DNA from: Paramacrobiotus metropolitanus
Lineage: Eukaryota > Tardigrada > Eutardigrada > Parachela > Macrobiotidae
Length of the DNA: 64,000 nt
Reading direction: 5' to 3'
Assembly (NCBI RefSeq): GCF_019649055.1
Contig: NW_026570311.1
Coordinates: 372,001-436,000 of the forward strand
Position numbers and translations under genes: made by a program. The notes below the pieces were generated by a model. That model worked only from the letters and a program-made list of their open reading frames with translations, had not been told where the DNA came from and did no database searches. Shown here one piece after another: positions 48,501 through 61,200 of this stretch (position 1 is the first letter of the stretch; the number at the start of each line of letters is the position of its first letter).

Positions 48501-51500
48501 TGACCGGAATACGGTTCCGCCAAAAGCCGGTGTCCCGTGGAACGCCGGTTTCCTCGTACTCACGAAAACATGTTACTGGCCGGGTAAATGACGTTGATCC
48601 GGAATGATGACGAGGGGGGATTAGGGCCGCGGTATGTGTGGCTATATATAAGTCGGTTGCGGCGCGTAATATTCATCTGATGATGATTAATTGCCAAATG
48701 TGTCCTTGTGCTAAAAGACGTCGCCGTTGCGAGTGTGTGGGGCTGTAAATTTATGGCCGATGTGTTAGTCGGCAGTCAGCAAGCGGGAATATAACCGTGG
48801 AGCATTTCCGCCGGCCCCAACTGTACTCGGGCCGGATGGATGCTGATGTATGGACAGTAATATGAGAGGGGGAAATTTTTTATGGACTTGTCAGATGAAA
48901 TAAACACAGCGCTTCAGGGAAACTGACATTACACATGAACTGCCAAAATTGCTACACTTACCAGTCGACGTAGCAGGAAGTTGCCGAGATTTTATACACA
49001 TATATACATGCATTTGACAGTTTATCTGGCAGCGTTTAGAAAGCTTACTTTACTAATGTTCCGGTCGCGAAAAATTCATAATATGAAAAATATTATATGG
49101 AATTTTTATCCTACAAGAAAAACCATTCTTCGGCGAATAAAATTTTTTAATATCTGTTTTGTTTATCCCTCTTTTGAAAAACGGTTGCAGATACCAACAG
49201 CATTAAACAAAAATTTTGTTACAGGATTTCTTAATTTCAGTATTACTGTAGCCGAATTTAATGATAAATAAATCAGTACTTATTAATAAAATTTATAAAT
49301 AGTTATTAAAACCACGCTTTTCAAAAAATTAATTTTCCCCGGCGCTTTTTCTAGGCTGGATTAAAAATTTAATATTTGTCTAATCGCACTACAAGAAGGA
49401 AAGAGGTGCGCGTATAATACTGTCATAATGTAAATTGTGAAGGCACTCGGACAGTGGCACAACGATTCCGCTCTACATCCGAGTGTTTACAAAAATGGCC
49501 GATCTGACATGTTCGGTGGGTGAAGTAGGCTGCATATTCCAGCGCGCCAAGCAGCGTGTTGTGCCGCAGCAGCATTTCCCGGCCGCGAACGCAGCTATCA
49601 AGCGCCGTTTATATATTCGCACTTAATTCCGCGGCATAATCGCTCGGTTATGATTTGATTCTCAAGTGGCCGTCTCACGCAGGCCATCTTGTGCGCTCCT
49701 CTCCCATGCCGAGCACAACGCGCGCTCGTTGAGATGATGGCGATATACGGAGGTTCTCGTATAATATTATAAGAATAAACCGCACTCGATGCTAATGCAG
49801 CATTCCATCATATGTACACGTTGAGGTTTAATGCACAATCCTCAAGTGCACTCCGCTCAATGACTGTGTGTGTTTCCGCTGAATATGTAGTGACCTTTGT
49901 GGCCTCTTTCATTGCGCAGCGGAATTCTTGTGCATTTTCCCGGCGATGGATTAACATATGAACTTCATGTAGTTCGTACAATCCACTCAATCTGATGACG
50001 ATTAAACGTCATTTCCGTTAACAGTGTAGTGTGAAAAATACAGCTGCAATGTAATAAGAACTTTTTTATCTAGGCACACCGGTTAACCGAATTCCCATTA
50101 TGGCCAAACAGACGCTGGACCTCTACGAGCTCTACCGTCTCGTCACGCAGAAGGGCGGTCTGGTGGAGGTGATTAACAAAAAGATTTGGCGGGAGATCAC
50201 CAAAGGCCTCAATCTGCCGTCTTCCATAACGAGCGCCGCCTTCACACTGCGCACACAGTGAGTATCTTGTGTCTCGTATTCTATTCATCTTACTTCTGTG
50301 TGTAATACATCACTTAGTACGAATAAATAATTTAATAACGATAAGAACAAAGTTTTGTCAGATGGAATTTTGGTTTCATTGAACGGGGACCTCGATGATT
50401 AAATAAATCGCAGTACTAACATGTGTTTTTGCAGGTATATGAAATACCTCTATCCCTATGAATGCGACCGGCTCAACCTGAGCGCCCCCGACGAACTGCA
50501 GTCCGCCATTGACGGCAACCGCCGCGAGGGTCGCCGCACCGGCCACCACTTCGGCTCCCCGGGCCCGGAGGGCTTCACCCCGCCGGCCATGCCACCCACC
50601 GCCTCGCCGCTGATTCCCGCGCTGGCCCCCGCCCGCCCGCACCATCCTTCCATGAACGGCACGGTTAACGGGCACGGCCACATGTTCCCGCACCAGCACA
50701 GCAAACGCGGACACTGTTCAGGTACGATAACGTTCCCGACCACACTCGAGCTTAACTGTACACAGCGACTCAGTGTAAAATTACATCGATCTTTGTAGAA
50801 TCCGACGCGGAAAGCCGCTCGTCGTCCCGCGCTTCCAGTCATGAGCGCGAACGTCCGCGGGAGCGGGACCGCGACACCCACCGCAATCACAGCCACTCCC
50901 GCCGTCACAGTGACCGTGACCGAGGACGGGATCGTGAGCGGGACCGCGAACGGAATAATCTCCATGAGCGCTCGCGGCGCTCCCCGTCGCCGTTGTCGGT
51001 CCCGGCGAATAAACGGCCGAAGAACGGCATTGAGGAGGAACTCAGGGCGCCCTTTCCCATGATGCATACCGGTTTGCCCTCCGCGCATTTAAAAATCACC
51101 AGCCGGGGTAAGACTATCACATGCTTACGATTTTTCTCAATCGTACCTTTTTGGGAAGTCTTTCATTATTCTAGTTAATATAACATTTGTTGATTAACCA
51201 TACGTTAGTATAATCGAAACTGAATGATACACTTGTAGCTGCTAATAACAACAAGTAAGAAGTATCACAATAACAATCATTGCTATATGACAATAGGTAC
51301 AGTCCGTAATACTGTACGTGCGTACACTACATTTGTACAGCGTTAAAAATTCCAATTCTGTAACGATGGTAATTGTAATGGTATTATAAAAATAATAATT
51401 TGATTATGCTTTACGTTTGTTGTCGTCGTTTTTAGGGGATGGACGGAGTATGGACGGTTCACTGGTGATCAGTATGGAGATTAACGGCATCATGTATCAA

Positions 51501-51539
51501 GGTGTTCTCTTCGCGCAGAATCCGCTGGCGCGCATGTGA
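39529..51539 (+). CDS. ARID3: ARID3 / dead ringer (retained) transcription factor
   Basis: Exons 39529-39531 (ATG only, then GTAAGT), 39634-40071, 45380-45452, 50074-50257, 50435-50721, 50799-51107 and 51436-51539; phases agree; 465 aa. Exon 2 encodes an acidic, Pro-rich N-terminus; CAG 39631-39633 may be exonic. The extended ARID spans about residues 148-250: LYELSDDPKRRAFLDDLFSF, then GTPVNRIPIMAKQTLDLYEL, VTQKGGLVEVINKKIWREI, LNLPSSITSAAFTLRTQYMK and YLYPYEC. Exon 6 has an Arg/Asp/Glu/Ser-rich run. The C-terminus is the REKLES domain (HLKITSRGDGRS, SLVISMEINGIMYQGVLFAQ). In the family this is a nuclear AT-rich DNA-binding regulator of development; REKLES mediates self-association and localisation. 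It is short for the family but has every diagnostic block. Confidence 0.93.
40072..45379 (+). other. Large ARID3 intron 2
   Basis: 5.3 kb with no convincing coding exon. The intron is AT-rich and contains many TTAATTA/TAATTG-like words. Its size, against 60-400-base introns elsewhere in the gene, fits a regulatory intron of a developmental gene; that is inference. Confidence 0.5.
45453..50073 (+). other. Large ARID3 intron 3
   Basis: 4.6 kb without a recognised gene. It holds the tandem duplication at 46.8-47.2 kb and otherwise AT-rich sequence. Confidence 0.5.
46795..47228. repeat. Diverged tandem duplication, about 245-base period
   Basis: Two AT-rich units line up in order: AATAAATTAGTGCAAATTAA against AATAAATTAAACACCAATTA, ATTATAAATATTA in both, and AGATCTAGAAAAGCAAC (ending about 46980) against AGATTTAGAAAAGCAAC (ending about 47226). 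It lies in ARID3 intron 3. Confidence 0.6.
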
Positions 51540-52141
51540 CGATAGAGGAGAAACGCAGACTTTTTACACAGGAAATTATATCTGTACAGAATTAATTTTG
51601 CCTTATGTATTTCGTTTGTGGCCGCAAGCGGAGACACAAATTGTACTCTTTAGCCGAAACCCGGGGTTGGTGTTCCTCTTTGTACTGTACGCTCTCAAGT
51701 GTTTTTCTACGTAAAAAAGTTATCGTGTCGAACTATATTTATCACTCTGTACTGCAGTAATTGTATTGATGTGCGGGTTCATTCTTGATGTGCCTTTTGT
51801 GAAGAAAAATATGTAACAGCATTGAATGCGGTCGGGAAATATGAATGTGTCATTAGCGATGATTCCATAGTCCGCTACATTATTTTGCAGTCTCCTTTTT
51901 CCTCGTACCATTTTATCTCTGTATACCGAATGTACCACGTACGAATCGCAGATGTACGAGCAATGATGTATCTCGTACGTAATAACACTCTCATAATGCT
52001 ACTGTACCTGTAATCGAGTTTTGCAAGACAAATTACCGGCACATACCTACATCGCAAAACATCCGTGTATTGTACAAGAAGGATGACTACGTTCCTGCGT
52101 CAGATACAGGTACATAGTACTTGCCAAGCGCGATGCTGGAA
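51540..52141. other. ARID3 3' flank
   Basis: Probably 3' untranslated and intergenic DNA after the ARID3 stop. No gene was recognised. Confidence 0.4.
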
Positions 52142-52606
52142 ACAACGACTACACTACATTTAAAGCAATACAGTACAGTGGCGGTGTCCCATGTGCATGC
52201 CAGCTCGAAGAAAGCGGGAAGTGTAGCACAACTGGCGGAAGCAAGCAGGCGCCGGACATGCGATTTCATCGAAGATCTGGATATCTATTTTACCCCTTGG
52301 CAGTCGAGACGTTCGGGACTTTCGGCACGCCATTCGCCGAACTGATCAGTTTTGTCGGCAGAAAGATCCGTGAAGTTACCGGGGAACCTCGATCTACCGC
52401 CTTTTTAAGACAACGGTTCAGTCTAGCTGTAGTCCGTGGAAATGCAGCAGCTGTTTTTGGTACACTGCCCGCACATCCAAAGGCCACGAGTGGCTTTAAC
52501 GATTTCGGATGTTTTTTTAAAGTTTAAATTTGATAACTGTTATTAGTGTAAATCCGCGCAGGCATCGTGTTATGTACAATTGTACACTGGCTGTTGTCGA
52601 AATAAA
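52142..52606 (+). mobile_element. Truncated non-LTR retroelement C-terminus (copy 6)
   Basis: Two overlapping frames are needed. The first reads STVAVSHVHASSKKAGS; the second continues with VETFGTFGTPFAELISFVG, then TGEPRSTAFLRQRFSLAVV, RGNAAAVFGTL and a C-terminal DFGCFFKV before TAA at about 52527. Switching frames near 52.30 kb marks a frameshift. AATAAA is at 52601-52606. With copy 1 it forms a subfamily distinct from copies 2-5. Confidence 0.68.
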
Positions 52607-53777
52607 AACACCATACAGTGAATTATTACGACAAATAAATCAGCTTGATTGATTTTCGAATTGACGATAGTTTTCTACGATATGTATATTTGACGTGCAC
52701 CAGGCATGATGCTAAAAGCATGTAGCGCGCAAAAGATTGTGGAGTGAAGGGCCGTGGTATGAAGCTTATCGTTACGCCGTATTCCGTAACCTGTGAATCT
52801 CTATGGATCGCTGTATCTTTTCGGAAAAAACCGAACCATCGGACTTGTGCAAACAGGGAAATATTCGCTTTCGCGCACTCCAAAACATTTACTTACGCTG
52901 TTTTACGACATCGTGTAGCCAGATGATTTGTATATATATATATATATAAAATCCAGTCGAGCTAAGATGGAGTGTGTCGAGACGGGAGTAAGCGACCGAT
53001 CCCCGGGGGAAAGGTCATCCGCTGCAATTACACTTACCCGGTCATTTTGGTATACCTGCGATTCTATGCATCGCATGACGAAATTGTTTCATGAACATTA
53101 CACCTGACTTCCGCAACGTCTGTTTGCGAATTTGCCGTTAATCATTTTCTTGCTCAATACACAGCTGTACCGCGCATATTTCCATTTTTTCGATTTCTTG
53201 AACAGTAAATCTTTATATATGTTCTTCACAAGGTTAATGTGATGGATTCATTGTGTTGATCACAACAATCAATTCGCTCGTATTGTATATCAAACGTTCG
53301 CACAGTAACCATAATTATTGTACAGTAACGATACATGTATTGATCGTGAGTACTGTGCATTGAGTACTGCCGACAAATGAGCTTCCACAACCATGCAGTA
53401 ATAGTTTTACAACTAAGATTTACAAAGTGTTAGATTATTTCATTTTACCGTCAAAAGCTTAATTCATCATTTTTTACGCATCAAATTAAGCTGAGTTTCT
53501 ACTCGTTTGCACCCCTCTTGCGAGAAAAAAAACACCACTGCGGACTCGTAAACAGTTTTTTTACGTTACTGTTTTCAGTGCTCAAAACATTGAACTTTAC
53601 TGTGTTGCGCACTAATAAAAGTTTTGCCAAAAACATCAGGCCTAAAAGAATTTTAATTGTCTACTTTTGTGCGATTTTTTTGCACTAAAGACCATAATTA
53701 CATCGGCGGATAGAGAAATGATTTCTCTATCGGTTTCTGTATAATTAAAAACGGACTTATTTGAGTAGAAATTCACC
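52607..53777. other. Intergenic, no gene recognised
   Basis: AT-rich DNA with a (TA)n run at about 52931-52948. No supportable gene. Confidence 0.45.
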
Positions 53778-54747
53778 TTAAGGCCATGGCTAGTCCGGCT
53801 TTATTCCTCATAGGCCATTTTGCAAAAGAAAGGCGCTTTACAGATTGAAGACTGCTCTATCCGATGGTAAAAACATTGAAGTGATAAAATTCCAGGGTTA
53901 TGAAATATAAATTTTTTAAGTTAGCTGCCTAAACTGAGTAACGATGCTAGCAGTGACTGGCCCGGCTCACCACTGCGAACGCATATGCAAGTTAGCGCAC
54001 CTGCGATGAAATCAATGGAGAGCACAGAATCGGGATACGCATCTTTTGTTCTACTGCCAGCCATAAAACAGAGCACTGGTCAGCGGAATCAAAGCAAACA
54101 CCGAAAGACAATAGATTTTGATCACACTCAAGTGTGGTAAGAAGCGGGCAATGGCTGTCTGGATAGTCACTATGGTATGATATGTGTGGTGGGCTGAAAC
54201 AGTCAACATGCCCATGAGTGATGTAAACTTGCGTGAACTTTCGAAGGCTACCGTTCAAAATGCACCAGATAAAGTTTGAAAACTAACTCCTAATTCAGGT
54301 GATCTAACGTAATTTTGAAACTTGATGCATTGGGTGTAGAAATACCTTAAAAGTATAATTGCGAGAGCGATTTTGAAAAAAATTGTTTTTACTCAAGTTA
54401 TTTACGAAAATCGAAACCCTAAATGTGTTTTTTTAAGTTTGTGAAGTTTAAAAAATTATTTTCAAAAAAAGCCCTCGCAAGGTGCAGGAGGACTATGTTT
54501 ACGATTTTTTGGGTGGTCTATCTAAAATTCTGTATGGTTGCCTGAAGACTAGTTAATTTTTGAGCGTGATTTATTCAATTCACATTTTAAACTGTGTGTT
54601 TAAAGCCGATCTTTCCGGTTTTAAGTTGTGAATTTTTCTCAATTTAAACTGGATATAACGAAGTATCAAGAAAGAAAATACGATTTCAAAAAACTTAAAA
54701 AACCGACCTTCTTCATCTGAATAAAGCCAAACTAGCCATGGCCTTAA
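53778..54747. mobile_element. Non-coding element with 29-bp inverted termini ending in TTAA
   Basis: The left end (53778-53806) starts TTAAGGCCATGGCTAGT and the right end (54719-54747) finishes ACTAGCCATGGCCTTAA. The arms are inverted repeats of 29 bases with two mismatches, 970 bases end to end. The interior is AT-rich and non-coding. Outer TTAA at both ends would fit a TTAA target duplication as used by piggyBac-type elements, but TTAA followed by GGCC is not the usual terminus. Most likely a non-autonomous DNA element. Confidence 0.58.
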
Positions 54748-55288
54748 CTCTTGAGTTTATCAGTATTTCTTTCATCTTAATTAGGAATCGTTTCTCAACA
54801 GTTCCATCCAGAATATACTGACACATCAAAAAGAACTGATGCAAATAGTTCAGCGATAATTATACTTACTGCCACGCTTAATACCGTACAACAAGCAAAT
54901 GGCCTAGATATTACTACGCAATTCACGGTTAATTTACAGTTAATTTCCAAATCCAGAGCTACAAAGCGGTATTAATTTGCAGTCCGCTGGTGCATACACC
55001 GCTGTTAATTTAATCTGCTAATGACACACCACATGCTCCCGAGTTCCGGCGCCACAGCCGCTGTCGTCCCGTGTAATTTGCGCGTATACCGCGAATAACA
55101 AGCGCGCATCTTCCTCCTGGAGCTTCCGGTAATGATGCCGCGTCGGTTCTATTTGCAGCGTATTTCCACGCTGCCGCATCAACCGTTGTCTTCAGAATTC
55201 CCGGAGTTATAACATAGCTCGAGGGCTTTATTAATAATTTCTGCAACGGAGAGATCCTGCTTGTCGCACAGATGCGGTCGACGCCGAA
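54748..55288. other. Upstream flank of the guanylyl cyclase gene
   Basis: No gene recognised. The minus-strand frame at 55010-55369 is mostly opposite exon 1 of the cyclase gene and has no motif. Confidence 0.4.
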
Positions 55289-58200
55289 ATGTTCTCCTAC
55301 ATTGTCCTGATCGGCGCGCAAGTTTTGTCCATATCCGCGATTAATGTTACGATTGTCAGTTACGGACATTTAAAAAATCTTACCAGGACCAACGTGAATA
55401 ATACCGTGATTGGGCTGGATATCGCGCAAAAGCGGTTAGGCTCCGCGTACAATGCGTCGCAGGAGTTAGTGCAGTTTCATTATGTTATCCTGACGGACAC
55501 CTCCATTCGCGACTGTTATGATGCGGGCGCCAACGTGCAGCTGGTGGCGGATTATTATTATCGGAATGTATGGGATGACAATAACATTATGACTATGATA
55601 ACGCCAGGTCTGTGGTAGCTCATTATTAACAAATACTATCATGCCGTTACAGACTGCAGTACCGTCCTTACGATTAGTAACGTCTTGTTCCTTAATCAAG
55701 TCCCGGATTACTGCGCATAGTAATAATGCCGAAATATCCCGAGTAATATTAAATTCTGATTAATATAATTTAAGACATTACTCCGTTTCCGTCGGACCAC
55801 GTGACTAGCAGATCAGACGAACAAAAATAAACGCGCACGATAAAATCGCCTTTTTTGCCGTCACTCACAAAATCGACTTGTGCGCGACATGTGTCGCATA
55901 ATCAACGTTTACTGTATGCTTTGATTTGAACAGAATTTTCTGGAAATATTGTACTTGTATTGTAAGCATTGTACATCGAAATATTGCACCTCTACTAGAT
56001 TATTTGATAGGCTGTGGAGATGCGTTTGATCTAGCCAAACTGGCGCGAGGTATGTTCAAAACTGGAATACTTTTCACCTAAAACATTCAAATAATCTAAC
56101 TGATGCAGTAATAGTTAATGGCTGCTGTTGTAGAGTGGAATGTCCTCATGATCGGCACGTAAGCATTTCCGGTACAGCCCTTAGATTGTAATGCAAATTG
56201 GTCTATGAATTATATTGACAGGAGCATGTCGTATCTGGAGTTGCGCAGTCGCCGGCATTATCCCACGTACATCAGCGTCTCAGCCATGCAGTCGGGCGTG
56301 ATCGCCCAGGCAGTGCGGACGTTCGCGCTGTACTACCGATGGCACGCGTTGGCGGCGCTGTACGACACGCAGGGTCTCACCTCCTATTTCGACGCCGTGG
56401 AGTTCCTTAAATGGGAGATGCAGACGAAAACCTGGCCCCTGGAAGTCCTACCGGTACCCTTCAATTCCTCGGCGGCCAACTTCGATCCGGTCACCCAGCT
56501 CAAAGGTATCCGCAGCCGGGTGCGAGGTCAGGTTGACAATTGTGGCGTCCTGGTGGGTCCGTTTACAGATGCGTTAACTTACTGTTTCTGCAGTGATTTT
56601 TCTCTCGCTCAATGCGTCTCTGGTGCGCACCATGATGGTAAGAATTGAAATGTTTGGTGGCGGAGTTATCAGCTTTTTATTCGCCTGCTGTTTGCAGTTG
56701 GCCGCTAAAGATCTCAGCATGACCAATGGAGAATACGTAGGTATTCGATAAAAGCCAGTGATATCGAACAATTTTAATGGGCAATTAATATTACCGTATT
56801 AGATTTACTACTGTTTCTTCCACAAAAGGTTTTCTTGGCGGGCAATGTGATCATTAGCAACCTGAGCGGTATTGTTCACTGGAAGGACAATGACGAGCAC
56901 GACACGGTTCGTATAAAAGCCATGGTTTTTGAATACATACGAGTCTGATCGGCAATTAATTAATACCACAGAGCGCACGCGAAGCATACCGCAGTCTCTT
57001 CGACATCCGCTTCTGTCCACTGGGCAGCAGCCCGACCGATGCGTTCCTCCGTTACCTGACCAATATTACACAGTTCCACTACGGCGTGACATATTTTCCC
57101 CTGGATAATAAGGTAAAATAGCATGCCTCTGTGACATTAGAAAACTATTTCCGTGGATATCGGTTACGTGACCCGCATCCTCTAATTCCGTTTCTATATT
57201 TCCGCTGCAGCCAAATGAAGCCGTCCAGAATACCTACGCAGTCATGGAGATTTACCGACAGGTACTGCATAGATGATGACAGTATATAAGTACTTTAATT
57301 GCCTAGCGTATCACTTTATGTAGGCTATTGGAAAAATAACTGTCATTTCAGGTGATCAGAGAACGGCTGGCGTACGGCACCGGCATTGCCGACGGAGCGG
57401 CAGTGGCCGGGCAGTTTCTTAATCGCACGTTTCACACATCCACCGGCGACGTGTACCTGGGCAGTAACGGGCAGTCCCGCAGCAATATGTGCCTGTACGA
57501 TTTGGATGTGAACACCGGGGAATTTCTGGTACAGTGCTCGTACTGTCGTACATACGTATATGTGGATGTGTACTAGCTGCTACAACGTAAACTTGCAATG
57601 ATGACTGTGTGGACAATTTTCTATGTATTCGTTCCTTCGTTATTATACTGCGGTTTACAATTTAGTGATTACCTTTCCAAATTCGCTTTGCATTTAGAAA
57701 ATTTAAAAGTTTGGTAAATTAGTTTAATATGAAAGGTTGATTTCGCCACTTTGGGATGCATGGAGTCCAAATGATTGGTGGCTAATTTACCACAAAAACC
57801 GCCCTTTCGCTAATTTGGTCATTGCCAAACGTGTATTAATTTCGCTCAGTGCGAATTTTTTATTCGATTATATGTATATCGGGGAATCTGTGGTGGTAAT
57901 ATTATGATGAGTTACGAACCGCTACAACGGGCTGTTTGGTCTGCAGGTAGTTCTACACTACGATGCCCGCCTGGAGCGGCTTAGCACGGTGGCCAACATC
58001 ACCGTCGACTGGCCACACGGCGCTCCACCGCCTTCCTTCGAGTTCTGCTCATCCTGCGGCAACACCACAGCCAGTAAGCCGAACGTGTATTCGGTCAAGC
58101 GAAAACCAATCTCTACCTTGGGCGCAATATTGACTGCGCGCAATTATCGTTGCAGGCCTGACGTGGATCTTGGCAGCCGTTCTGTCGGTCGTGGCGGTGG

Positions 58201-61200
58201 GTTGTGCCGTGGTGTTTGCGGTGATCACAAGGTGACATTGTCGGGTTAGCCATGCGCTGGATAATAAGTATACCCTGCGGCTATTTTTGTCAGGCGTTTG
58301 ATGTGCAGCATCGACCTGCGCAGCGAAGGATGGATGATCGACAAGAGCCTGCTGCGTGCCCGCGAACACGGCATGTGTACTGGGCTGCCGGAAAATCGCA
58401 AGGTTTGTTGCCACCACCGACTTCATGAAAATTGACGTCGTGATTTTGTTGACGCAAATTTTTCTACCGCCACTAAGTCGAACGAACACGATGCCAAACC
58501 GTCACGAAGGCGTTTTGTTAAACTTCTTTGGTTTCCTGAAGTTTTCTAGGACTTTTTCAGGTCCTTGATTTTCTTAGGTTTTCTAAGATTTCTTAGGTCA
58601 TTGTCAAACCGTCACGATGTCAAACCGTCACGAAGTCGTTTTGTTAAATTTCTTTGGTTTCTTGAAGATTTCTAGGACTTTTTCAGGTTCTTGGTTTTAT
58701 TATGTTTTCTAAGGTTTCTTAGGTTTCTAAACTTTTTTTGGCTTTATGTCTTCAGTCGATTTCTTCCCACCACTGAATGCAGAATTAGTGCTGATATACC
58801 GTTTTTTTAGGGTGTTCCAGGGATTCTATGTACATCACCGGAACTCGATCTTCATGAAGTTCGTAATAATAAAGTAACTGCTTCGTTGTTAGCGTGCAGA
58901 CATCAAAATCGGCTTATTATAATAATAGGATAATCCACAGCCCCTGATCTACCGCAACCAGCTGGTCGACGTGGCAACAATCAAACTGGCCCAGTGCCAT
59001 CCCGAGTCCAAACGGGCACTGTGCTTGAAGACTCGGGAACAACTGAAAACCGTACGCATGTGTCCTATTCAGTCACACCGACATCTGAACTGCGAAAGTG
59101 GTGCGACGGTTTCTGGGATTATTGCAGATGAAATGCCTGTTACACACCAACATCTGCCAGTTCTTCGGCGCCTTTATCGAAGGCGGCTTCGTGTACCTCG
59201 TCAGTGAGCACTGTTGTCGCGGATCACTAGAAAACTTCCTATCCACAACATCCATTCAGCTGGAATGGGAGTTAGTGGAGTCGTTTGTTACAGACATCAT
59301 GGAGGTATTTCAGAAAGAGTACTTTATACTTGTTGTAAATCAGCATTTCGACAAAACCATTATTTTACCAACACCTTTTGGTATTTAAGGAATTCCTTTT
59401 GTGGCTTTTCGGCTTTTCCGTTGTTTATATGGCATGCTGTACTGTGCCAAACACTGCAATAGTGACCTTTTTGCTAAACCCGTTTGAGTTTATGATTATG
59501 CAATCTATGCCTGCGACATTACAGTACTTTGTGCTATAGAATCGCGATTGTACGGTGTGGAAACATTAACATTAAGTTATATGGAACCGCAACTTAAATT
59601 CGCTTTTGCACTAAGTAGAAAAGGTCAAGCACGGTTTTTTGTTGATGGAAAAACTTCGGATGTAATGTAGGGAATCTGGGCTATCCACCATTCGCCGCTT
59701 CGCTACCACGGCAGCCTGACCCTCTCCAACTGCCTCCTGGATTCCCGTCTCACTGTCAAAATCTCCCAGCTGGGCTACACCCGCGTCGCCTACCAGCGCT
59801 TTTCCTCGCTGGCCCACGTCGCCGTTAAGAACGAGTCGTTCCTGGCCCGCGCTCTGGCCACCACTACCTTCACTACCTTCCAGCCCTTTATCGTCGACAT
59901 TCAGCGGATGGTCAACAACAACATTGACCTACACGCTTTCGGCTTGGTGATCGAGGATATCGTGGCCCATTGCCAGCGGGATCCGGGGATTGAGCAGCGG
60001 TTGCGGCGGTTACGTGAAATCGCTGGGCAGTGTACTACCTCGTTACAGACGTCGCATCGACAGGTGCGGACGGAGCTGGCCGAGGTGTGCAGCGGGCATC
60101 AGGAAGGGTATTTAGTGCAGATGGTCCATCGGCTGCAGATGCGGGCGCAGCAGCTGGAGAATGCCGTGCAGGATCGGACGTATCATCTGCTGAAGGAGAA
60201 GAAGACCTGTGAGACGCTTTTACTGGAAATGCTGCCACGGTAAACTGATGTAGTTTCCCGTTTTACTGGGTTTTTCGTTGTAGTATAACTTAAAGCGTGA
60301 AAGAGCTATGAACCAAATGTAGATGGTAGTAGTAACTAACTAATTTCTATCTTAATACAACTACTATATCAACAACTAAATAAATTAAATATGTTACTAA
60401 TTACTAACTAAATATAGCTACTGACTCGGTGAGCATAATTCTTTTTCATTTATTTCATTGTGACAGTGACACTACGAGTACGAATTACTGTAATGTTGTA
60501 CAATGTAGACGCTTGTTCAATGTACAGAACCACTTTAACAGTCTACGAGACGCCCCGGTTCCAATACAAACGTTCAGTGTGCGCGGGTGTTCAGTTTACG
60601 CAAGTGTTCAAAGTCGCAGGTTTCCATGTATCTTGCGAAAATTAAGCTTCGAAATTGTTTCCCCGATTCGTTCTTTAATGCGTGAAATAAACCAGCATCC
60701 AAAACATACGTAATTTTAAATTTTTTGATGGGCTTTCCAGGGAAAAGTAGGTCTAAGGTCATGACACTTAACAATGCATTAAAAAGTTGTACACGCAGAA
60801 CATCTGTTTGTGGCGTACAAGGCTTGTTTCCTACAGTGCGATTGTGAGCCGACTAGCATACGATCTGGATATCTATCCCGAATCCTTCGACGACTGCACG
60901 GTGTACTTCAGCCACCTGTATGGGTTCAACGAGTTCGTGTCCAACAGCTTCCCGCTGGCCGTCTTCGCCACACTGAACGAGATGTTCCGCCGGTTCGACC
61001 AAGTGACTAACGACTACCATGTCTACAAAATGGAGACTGTGGGAGATTGCTACATGGTCTGTACTCAGCGTAGGATTCCGCACCGAGCGGAAATAAGGGA
61101 GCAATGTACTACGTGGTCCTGTATTGTGTAGGTGGTAAGTGGTGTTCCGGAGCGCAATGGAACAAAGCACGCCAGGGAAATCTGCGCCATGGCCTTGGCG

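Noticed and set aside
50376-51120. Several long frames opposite or beside ARID3 exons 5 and 6
   Set aside because: Shadows of GC-rich coding sequence; the plus frame gives the ARID and REKLES blocks in phase.
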